This document shows positions 56,172 through 64,000 of a stretch of DNA of 64,000 nt, piece by piece (the stretch's first letter is position 1; every line of letters starts with the position of its first letter). This DNA comes from Miscanthus floridulus (taxonomy: Eukaryota; Streptophyta; Magnoliopsida; Poales; Poaceae): positions 80,233,922 to 80,297,921 of the forward strand of contig NC_089584.1 of assembly GCF_019320115.1 (NCBI RefSeq), read 5' to 3'. The position numbers and the translations under genes are program-made. The notes beneath the pieces are model-generated. The model had not been told where the DNA came from. It searched no databases and was given only the letters and a program-made list of their open reading frames with translations.

Positions 56172-57144
56172 CCATCGCACTACAAGATGCAGAGGAGGTC
56201 ATCTGCAGGTGTGTGGGATGCCAGTTCTACGCTCAACAAACTCATTTGCCAGCACAGGAGCTTCAAGCCATCCCCATCACCTGGCCATTCGTGGTCTTGG
56301 GCCTCGACATGGTAGGACCCCTCAAAAAGGGCCTGGGTGGCTTCACTCACCTACTTGTAGCTATGGACAAATTCACCAAGTGGATAGAGGCAAAGCCCAT
56401 CACCAACATTCGTTCGGAAGAGGCGGTCAAGTTCTTCCTCGACATCATCTAATGTTTTGGTGTTCCTAACTATATCATCACTGACCATGGAACTAACTTC
56501 ACCGGGAAGAAGTTCTTGGACTTTCATGATGAATACGGCATCAGCATCGACTGGGCCTTGGTCGGACATCCACATACTAATGGTCAGGTCGAGCGAGCCA
56601 ATGGCATGGTCCTCCAAGGACTCAAGCCTCACATTTTTGACCGACTCAATAAGTACACTGGGTGATGGGTTGCAGAGGTCCCAGGGATCCTCTGGAGCCT
56701 AAGAATGACCCCAAACCGATCCATAAAGTTCACACCCTTCATCCTAGCCTACGGAGATGAAGCAATGCTACCCTCCAACCTCAACCACAGTGCCCCAAGA
56801 GTGAAGGCCTTCGACCGTGATTGAGCCATGGAGGCTTAGTAGGACACAGTCGACCTACTCGAGGAGGCTCATGAGATGGTCGTCATCCACTCCGCTTGCT
56901 ACTAGCAAACTCTCTGCAGGTACCATGAAAGGAAAATTAGAGGGAGGATCCTCGAGGTCGGAGACCTCATACTCTGAAGAACCCAGTCAACCAAGTTGAA
57001 ACACAAACTCTCTCCCCCATGGGAAGGTCCCTATACAGTGACCGAGGTGATCCAACCAGGCACCTACTGACTGAAGGATGACAACGGCAATGTTCTTACC
57101 AACACTTGGAACATCAAACAGTTATGTCATTTCTTTGCCTAAAA
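56172..57144 (+). pseudogene. Element D1 integrase (3' of E)
   Basis: Starting CGCQFYAQQTHLPAQ (end of the zinc region), the core shows LGLDMVGPLK, ITDHGTNFTG (family TDNGT) and GHPHTNGQVERANG, so the D-D-E residues remain. The C-terminal part reads FTPFILAYGDEAMLP, RVKAFDRD and WEGPYTVTEVIQPGTY with KLSPPWEGPY. Several TAG/TGA codons interrupt. It ends QLCHFFA-stop. The zinc-binding His pair upstream is lost. Confidence 0.8.
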
Positions 57145-57819
57145 ATTCGGTCTTACCGCTTTCTTTCGTTTAACATTTGCTCCTACAAGCACCCTAGCCC
57201 AAACACTTTTGGCCTGGGTCGCTTGGGGCCTCCATGAGGGTGTGATACCACCTCTTTTTTTACTATCATATAGTAAATACTTTTTACCCGAATGAAAGGG
57301 TAGTCCATTCCTTTAATTACCCTACGTAACTTTGTTTTAAACTCCCGACCGATCACACCCCGTCACGACCTACGGTTACGAGCAGCTGAGCCTCGCGGGC
57401 CACGCCTGGGTTTTTAAGGTTGTAGCCTATGGGTCAAATAGGCAGGTACAAAAAAGAAAGGATAAAAAACAGAGCTATGCTAGGGTAAAAACAAAGAACG
57501 GATGGGACAAGCTTCCCCTTACGAAGTGATTCCATCATAAAATGAAATTGATGTATTCATGAATACAAACTGTTCACATAGGGGCTTCCACATGAACTTA
57601 TCCTTTACATATGTTGATTACTTCTACTCTAAATTCTACTATGGCCGCTCGGTGGCATCGGCTGATGGCGCGATCGATGAAGATAAGGGCTGCTCGCTCT
57701 CTGATAGGGAGATGTTCGGTTCGGTCAGAGGCGGGATAACGCTCGCTTCTGTCCCGGCCTCCACTCCATCCGCAGGCTAGATGGCATCTTCTTGACGCAC
57801 ACCTTCAGCCATGCTCGCA
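57145..57819 (+). other. Element D1 3' region with end of antisense ORF
   Basis: This region is noncoding on the plus strand. On the minus strand, about 57815-57646 codes MAEGVRQEDAI-stop-PADGVEAG and LTEPNISLSESEQPLSSSIAPS, homologous to the end of the antisense ORF of D2 (60117-60347). At about 57815-57821 the sequence switches to a gag segment homologous to 49684 onward, with only a few bases of shared sequence at the join. Confidence 0.65.
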
Positions 57820-59207
57820 CGGCCTTCCCTAGCCCATTGACCCTTAGCAGCAGGCGGTCCACCAGAACCTCTTGGCGTTGGTGGAAACCACCGCTGTTCA
57901 ATAGGCGGAGAGCTTCGCGTCGCAACACCGGCTCGCGACCTCTCTCCCCACTGGGGGAATGGGGGCGCCCCAGTCGAGTCGCTCCATCCACTCACCACTA
58001 TAGTTGTCGAGCGTGGAATAGGAGGACGCAACTGCACCACGGCCTGACCCGGTGCTCTCTCCACACTGACCGCCCATGTGTGAATAGCTCGGGCTGAACC
58101 GAGATGCTCACAGCATCATCAACAATCGACATCAGGCTCGGCGTGATGATGATGTCCATCATGCGGTGATGAGAGCAGGCAGCATGGGCCCCGACTAGAC
58201 CATCAAGGGGAGCAGGGAAACACACCCTAGGCATGGTCACCGACCAGAGGACTGGAGTCCTAGCCCAGATGGCCTGGGACCACGGTCCTTTAGCCGTCGC
58301 ATCTAGAAGGCGTCATTCTCATAGCGCTTCTAACCGCCTACCAACGTCGCCAAATATATTAGGGAGATGAATCTCGATATATGGCTCGAAGACTTCTAGC
58401 TCGCCTACCGAGCTGGAGGAGTGGATGATGACCACTTCATCATTCAATACCTACCCATCTATGTGGGGAACATGTTCGAGCATGGATCGAATTCCTCCCG
58501 CATGACAGCATTCGCAACTAGGTGGATCTCAAGAGGATCTCCATCAAAAACTTCTAGGGGATGTATGTCCATCCTAGGAATTCCTGGGACCTCAAGAGCT
58601 GCCAGCAGGAGCCCAACGAGTCCATGCAGGATTACATCCGTAGGTTCTTGAAATGATACAACTCCCTCCTGATGTCGTCGATGCAGACATCATTGGCGCA
58701 TTCCTCTCCGAAACAACCTATGAGTCCTTGATCCACAAGCTTGGCTGTCTGAAGCCCCAGACCACCTATGACCTGCTCGATGTTGCCACGAACCACACCT
58801 CCGGCAAGGAGGTGGTCGAAGCAGTCTTTAGTGGAGGTCGGGATAAGGGCAAGGCCAAGCGCAAGGACCAAGACGAGGGCCCCTCCACACAAAGGGGCAA
58901 AAAGAACAAGAAGGATCGACGTCGACCGGCCAACTCCGCTTTGGTCACCACAGCTGATCATGTAGGTAAGCAGCCCTAGTAGGGCCTACCTGACCACTTC
59001 AACAAGCTCATGGAGAGTCCATGCACCAACCACGCCTACCCCATCAAGCACCTCTACAAGGACTACGAACTCCTCAAGCACTTTATGCGATAGGCCGGCG
59101 GGCCAAAAGAAGGAAAGAGCAAAGAGGCAGCGGCCAAGAAAGGAGGCACGACAGGCAAGGATGGGGATGATTTTCCCAATCCTGAGGAATGCCTCATGAT
59201 CTTTGGG
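57820..59207 (+). pseudogene. Element D2 gag segment
   Basis: Homologous to 49684-51050 of D1 throughout. It includes VDDDHFIIQYLPIYVGN, ESMQDYIRRF, the open stretch 58653-58979 (DADIIGAFLSETTYESLIHKLG, TSGKEVVEAVFSGG, RGKKNKKDRRRPANS) and the NHAYPIKHLYKDYELLK segment, where the Cys of D1 (KDCEF) is Tyr. Stops and small indels break the frame. The 5' end and LTR are missing. Confidence 0.75.
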
Positions 59208-59619
59208 GGTTCACACCCTTCTTCCTAGCCTATAGAGCTGAAGCAATGCTGCCCTCTGACCACAACCACGGCGCCCCAAGAGTGAAGGCCTTCGACCACG
59301 ATCGAGCCATGGAGGCTCAGCAGGACACGGTTGACCTGCTCGAGGAGGCTAGCAAGATGGCCATCATCTACTCCGCTCGCTACTAGTAAACTCTCCCTAG
59401 GTACCATGAAAGGAAAATCAGAGGGAGGATCCTCGAGGTCGGAGACCTCATACTCCGAAGAACCCAATCAACCAAGGAGAAACACAAACTCTCTCCCCTA
59501 TGGGAAGGTCCCTATACTATGACCGAGGTGATTCGATCAGGCACCTACCGACTAAAGGATGACAATGGCAATGTTCTCACCAACACTTAGAACATCGAAC
59601 AGTTACATCATTTCTTGCC
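59208..59619 (+). pseudogene. Element D2 integrase C-terminal fragment
   Basis: Directly fused to gag after CLMIFGG, the frame reads FTPFFLAYRAEAMLP, RVKAFDHDRAMEAQQDTVDLLEEASKM and, after a stop, HERKIRGRILEVGDLIL and KLSPLWEGPYT. It is less damaged than the D1 copy in its first 65 residues. The gag-integrase fusion marks one large internal deletion. Confidence 0.75.
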
Positions 59620-60116
59620 CTAAAAATTCGGTCTTAACGTTTTCTTTCGTTCAACGTTTGCTCCTACAAGCACCCCAGCCCGAACACTTTCGGCCAATGT
59701 CACTCGGGGGCTCCATGAGGGTGCGATACCATCTCTTCTTTTACTATCATATAGTAAATACTTTTTACCCGAATGAAAGGGTAGTCCATTCCTTTAATTA
59801 CCCTATGTAACTTTGTTTTAAACTCCCGACCGATCACACCTCGCCATGACCTATGGTTATGAGTAGCTGAGCCTCACGGGCCATGCCTGAGTTCATAAGG
59901 TTGTAGCCTATGGGTCAAACGGGCAGGTGCGAAAAAGAAAGGATAAAAAATAGAGCTATGCTAGGCTAAAAACAAAGAACAGATGGGACAACCTTCCCCT
60001 TACAAAGTGATTCCATCACAAAACGAAATTGATGTATTCATGAATACAAACTATTCACATGGGGGCTTCCCCATGAACTTATCCTTTACATATGCTGATT
60101 ACTTCTACACTAAATC
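59620..60116 (+). other. Element D2 3' untranslated region
   Basis: Highly similar to D1 57145-57640, including the ATATAGTAAATACTTTTTAC stretch. No ORF is supported on either strand. Confidence 0.6.
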
Positions 60117-61989
60117 CTAATGTGGTCGCCCGATGGCATTGTCTGATGGTGCGATCGATGAAGATAAGGGCTGCTCGCTCTCCGACAGGGCGACGTTCGG
60201 TTTGGTCAGAGGCAGGATGATGCTCGCTTGCAACCTAGCCTCCACTCCATCCGCAGGCTGGATGGCATCTTCTTGATGCACGCCTTTAGCCATGCTCACA
60301 TGGTGAGCCTCCATCACCCACTGCGCGGAGACTTGCCCGACAACCATCTACGCGCATGGCACCAATCTCTCCCTGAGCGTGTGGATGGCGTTTGCGCTAT
60401 AGCCGTCGGCATACCTCTTGTAGATGGCGGTGAAGTCTAGGTCTGGGTGGTGCATTGCTACTGAGGTTAGCACACCCGATGTCCCATAGAACATCCTATC
60501 GGAGATGAGCGCCTGAACCTCGTTCGTGACCTCCGCCAGCTGGATGGCGGGCATGCTGGTGCTCGGTGCTGACCCGAACACCTCCAAAACAATGACTAGG
60601 GCAATGTTGTGGATCTAGTCAAGCTCCTATGATGGTGGGATGGTCGGCAACTCCACCCTAGCGCCTGTCTCGCTGGAGCAAGGGATCTCCACTATCTCAA
60701 CTCTGCGGCCCACCGGTGAATGTTCTGCTTCTGGCCTAGCCGCGTTGCCTCTCGATAGCTCCAGCTTTGACCAGGAGAGCGAGCCATGTGTCCCTCCATT
60801 GGGTGAGGTAGGGAGCCTGGTCTCCCTCCTCTCATCCACAGTAGTTGGTGCAGGGGGATCACAAGGGTCACCTCCGACCCAGCCTCCACCATCACCATGG
60901 GGATCACCGCCATCACCGCCGCTACCGCTGCCACCATGCTTGCGACCGACCAGGAGGGTGCAACCCCTAGAAGGGAAGGTGCACTGCCGCCATCCTACTT
61001 TCCCCGCCACTCATCGCAACTCACTGCAGGCTAGGTCTCCACTCCTCCCGCACAGGAGGCGGGGCGATGCTCAACCCCGTCAATCCCTGGCCGCTATCAA
61101 AAAAAGTATAGGTCAGTCATGCTCAAAAACTCAACTGTGAGATCAAAAAGGGACACAGATGCATACTTGGATGAAAGCGGCAGGACCCTGAAACCCCAAC
61201 CCGCTGGCAATGAGCTCATTGGATGAGGACCACTCACAGGTCGCATCCCGTGCCCCCTCACATCGACCAAGGGGGGAGTCGACCTGGCCAGTTCCTGATC
61301 GGTCTATAAGTCACTGTGACCACCGGCTCGTGGTGCGCCCACCGGGGTAGCTAATGGGGCATCTCCCAGTTGTGGCTCACACACACACGCCGACCTCAAA
61401 GACATAGCGATATAGGCACGCTCCTCCAACTGGCTGGCGTGCGCTGCCACACTCAGAGTAGGGGGAGGCAATGCCAATGATGTCTTCGAAGGGAGCGGCG
61501 AATGTGCCCACTTCACCTCTCACTCACCAACGGTGTCTGAGCTCGTGGCACGGTTCCTTGACGCAGGAACATCGCTGCGCCTCTCCATCCTCCACCCACC
61601 GCCGGTGGACATGGCTATAGGCACACGATACTCCACCAAGGTTGCAATGATGCCCCAGTCTCCATCATCCTTGGAGGTGCTCGCGTCGCCACCCATCTCC
61701 ATGGGCTCCTCCGACTCGAGCTCCGCCTCCACGTCGCTCTGATTCTTGCCGGCCGGCACCCGTCGGGTGATCTCCTTCTCCTTCTCATTCCTCCTCTGAG
61801 CCTTCTCAGCTCTGTTCTTCTTCTTGGTGTCCGATGCCTCCTTTTGGGCAGCTTGTCGAGCCACACCCTCTGGCCCCCTTGGGAGATGCGGCCAAGATTT
61901 GTAACCAGCAGGTCCCTACGAAGCAGACGACTCGAAGTCAAAATATAGGAGAGCAAAAGGGAAAACATGGAATAAGGAGAGGGGAGCAT
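60117..61989 (-). pseudogene. Antisense ORF of element D2 (Tat/RIRE2-type)
   Basis: Minus-strand frames follow one another: 61864-61520 (MARQAAQKEASDTKKKNR, very basic and acidic coiled segment), 61516-61304, and 60587-60117, where one TAG at 60348 is the only break in 156 codons. The latter contains LAEVTNEVQALISDRMFYG, FTAIYKRYADGYS, VSAQWVMEAHH and ends SSSIAPS. Such an antisense ORF between integrase and 3' LTR is known from grass elements such as RIRE2 and Grande (from memory). The middle part lacks a clear frame. Function unknown; the conserved segment suggests past selection. Confidence 0.6.
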
Positions 61990-62031
61990 ACCAGAGTGGA
62001 CAACTTCATGGCGTGGAGGGGTCCGGGTTTT

Positions 62032-64000
62032 TGTAACAACCTAAAATTTTAAATCCTGGAAAATGGACCTAAAAAGATTTAATTTGGAATTTTTGTGCAC
62101 ATGAAATATAGGAACATAATTTTTTTATTAAATTAAAATTCATCATAAGGTAGCAACATGTTTGAGCATACATGCCATTGCATTTGATTTATTTGGTTGA
62201 GTGGTTTTGATTGAAAATTCAAAATGGTTAAAATTGTTTTTGCAAATGAAATTAAAAACGGCTTTGAAATAAAAGAAAAGAAAATTAGAAAATGAAAGAA
62301 TTTAAAAAAATTATTCTCAAAAAACTTACCCAAAAATTGTTCATTTATGTTTGAATTAAAAAGTGTACTTTAAATCATATTTGTACTCAATTTAGTTCAT
62401 ATTTGAATTTGTTTTGAATTAAGAAAAGAAATTGATTTTGGAAAAAATTCTTTTCTTTCTTTTCAGCCCAGCCCCAGGAACCGGCCTGGCCCTTCTTTTC
62501 TTTCCCTTCGTGGCTTGGCCTGCTCGATGTCCCAGCTACGCCTCCCCTTTCTCCCTTCCTTTCTGCTCTGCACCGGCCCACTCGGTGGCCCGCTCCACGC
62601 GCCTCCCCTCCTTCCCGTTTTTTCCTGCGCACGGCCCGCTCCATGCCCCTTCCTCCACATCGCACCGCACGCACGCACGGCCTAGCTCGACACTGTGGCC
62701 TGCAGTGCCTGCGCCCACACCCACACATGCCCATCCACTCCCTTCTCCCTCTTGCTGCACCACTGGCCCCACCCATCAGCCAGCCACGTCCCCTTCCTCC
62801 CCTCTCCTTTCTTCTCCTGAGCGCTCCTTTCCTTCTTCGTTGCTCAGCGATGGCGCTGCCAAGCTTGGTAAGCCACCATAATTGAGCATGCTGGGAAGGC
62901 GACTAAAATTGCTGCCTCCCGCTCCCCTTCCATCTACACAGTGCATGCCCACCTACAAAACCTGAACCGAGTGTCTCCCTCTCTCCTTTTTCCCATCCAT
63001 GCTCAAGCGCGCCACCGTCACCGGCAATTCACCGTACCAGTGCCCTAATTCTCGATGTCGATGCCACCTAGAGCTCTGTCGTGTTCCCCCATAGCCATAG
63101 GTATCACCAATTTCACATTTTGGCCTTGATTTGCTTGGATTCACCCTCATTGTGTCGTGCTTTCTCTCTCTAGTTCGCCGCCAAAGACGACCCATGCCTC
63201 GGAGACCTTCCTGGACGCCGCGACCATCGCTGCTGACATCATGGTGAGCTTCACTGTCTTTCTACGCCTTCCGTTAGTCGATTAGTGCACTAGAATGTTG
63301 TACCATCGACCTCCAGACCCCGCTAGCCATGGTGCCACCGTGGGATCAGCACCCCTATGTGTTCCTCGCCTTGGTTTGCATTCCATCATGTTCGCGAGCG
63401 TTTGTAGATCAATTGTGTGTGTTTGGTTTGTCTCGAGATGGCTGGAATCGTCGTACCAGCGTTCCCTGCCATATTCGCCTCACCGCCGGCAATGGCAGGC
63501 TCGCCGGTGGTACTATGCGGCCGGTGAAGGAACTCCCGTGCACGCTGCCCCACCAGATCTAGCACGGACAACTACGATTGAACCGTACTGGTTCGAATCA
63601 TAACCGGTCCAACGTGGACCCATGAACCGGCATATCGTGTCGTGTCAGCGCACGCCCACGCACGCGTGGTGCACCGAACCAGTCCATGCACGCCACGCGT
63701 CAATCCAGTCAGCAACGCGGTCAACCTGCAATCAAGTCGTGCCAGTTTTGCAGATAAGCCCCTCTATTTTTGGTGAATTAACCCACAGTCCATACAGTTC
63801 AAAAGACATAATTTAGTCATGTTTTTATTTGTTTAGGTCCCTGTGGTTTTCAGAAATAGTACGCACAGTCCAGTAGCCGTGTAAATGCTTATTTTTAATT
63901 GTTTAATTCAAAAATAAGATTAGTTTATTTATAGAAATGCCATTGCACCTTATTTCATGCGTAACTTTTGCATTTTAAGTTCGATTTGACCTGTTCGAAT
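62032..64000 (+). mobile_element. Element F: start of a long LTR, runs off the window
   Basis: The sequence switches at TGTAACAACCTAAAATTTT, the standard start of Tekay-type Gypsy LTRs in grasses, and matches the general plan of element C's LTR: AT-rich start, then a GC/CT-rich island (62460-62880). No second terminus, primer site or ORF with a known domain is reached before the window ends. Overlapping ORFs in the GC island are compositional. It could be a solo LTR or a full element. Confidence 0.55.

Larger units (their letters stand above)
47585..57819 (+). mobile_element. Element D1: Gypsy (Tat/RIRE2-like) LTR retrotransposon, broken
   Basis: It has a 5' LTR, a GGCGCC-type primer binding site, gag, protease, RT N-terminus, then element E and a deletion, then integrase and the 3' region with the end of an antisense ORF. 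RT before integrase gives Gypsy. The protease LMDGGSDLNF, the TGGCGCCGTCTATGGGG binding site and the antisense ORF fit the Tat/RIRE2-type lineage (inference). It is inserted in C's gag. The right edge at about 57819 is not an LTR but a junction to a second gag segment. Confidence 0.75.
57820..62031 (+). mobile_element. Element D2: second, internally deleted D copy
   Basis: It begins inside gag (homologous to 49684), runs to the end of gag at 59207, then jumps directly to the integrase C-terminus (homologous to about 56728) and continues through the 3' region and antisense ORF to 62031. Protease, RT, RNase H and integrase core are absent. There is no LTR between D1 and D2, so they are joined by recombination. 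The right end is cut by element F. Confidence 0.75.

Noticed and set aside
62387..62885. ORFs in the GC-rich part of F's LTR
   Set aside because: Pro/His- or Gly/Arg-rich compositional frames on both strands, no domain.

Overview
This is a stretch of plant nuclear DNA, almost certainly from a panicoid grass (Andropogoneae-like; sugarcane, sorghum or Miscanthus relatives are plausible, but the species is not shown by the sequence). The evidence is one intron-rich plant gene followed by about 50 kb of nested LTR retrotransposons, plus Stowaway, Tourist and hAT MITEs and tRNA-type SINEs typical of grasses. Nothing in it is bacterial.

1-9 kb: the only convincing host gene, on the minus strand (1320-8818). 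Four exons splice in frame into an 865-residue protein with two C-terminal LSD1-type C2C2 zinc fingers (LSD1/LOL family). These follow a very long proline/serine-rich N-terminal exon carrying about seven degenerate modules anchored on a PPGFE-like motif. Its introns hold a dated-looking series of small insertions with intact target-site duplications (TSDs): two SINEs, two Stowaway MITEs, a hAT MITE, a Tourist MITE and a solo Copia LTR. LINE RNase H fragments flank the gene on both sides.

9-12 kb: AT-rich intergenic DNA with one 868-bp GC-rich terminal-inverted-repeat element (10535-11402).

12-38.8 kb: a nest of three LTR elements. Element A (Copia, SIRE/Maximus-like, plus strand) starts at 12080, and its 3' LTR is cut at 38784. 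Element B (Copia, another SIRE/Maximus-like family) sits inside A at 20611-35604 with TSD GAGGT, and it interrupts a third ORF of A near its start. Element G (4.6 kb, no recognisable proteins, built from tandem repeats) sits inside B's 3' LTR at 30832-35452 with TSD CTATC. LTR divergence judged by eye (A highest, B and G low) agrees with the nesting.

38.8-62 kb: a chromovirus-like Gypsy element C on the minus strand, with a 4.7-kb LTR, is inserted into A's 3' LTR. C's gag is in turn interrupted at about 47585 by a plus-strand Tat/RIRE2-like Gypsy element D. D is broken by a 5' part of a minus-strand B-family Copia (E, 52365-56171). After D's integrase and 3' region comes a second, internally deleted D copy (D2, from about 57820) with an antisense ORF. 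From 62032 to the window end lies the long LTR of another element, F.

The retroelement genes are nearly all broken by stops, frameshifts or lost catalytic residues (reverse transcriptase YVDD to YVND in A, integrase Glu to Lys in B, RNase H Asp to Asn in C). The best-preserved exception is a 605-codon gag ORF in E. The features most worth a second look are the long LSD1-type protein, A's interrupted third ORF, the paired GCGGCAGTGCCGC motifs spread along A, the repeat-built element G, and the antisense ORF of D2.
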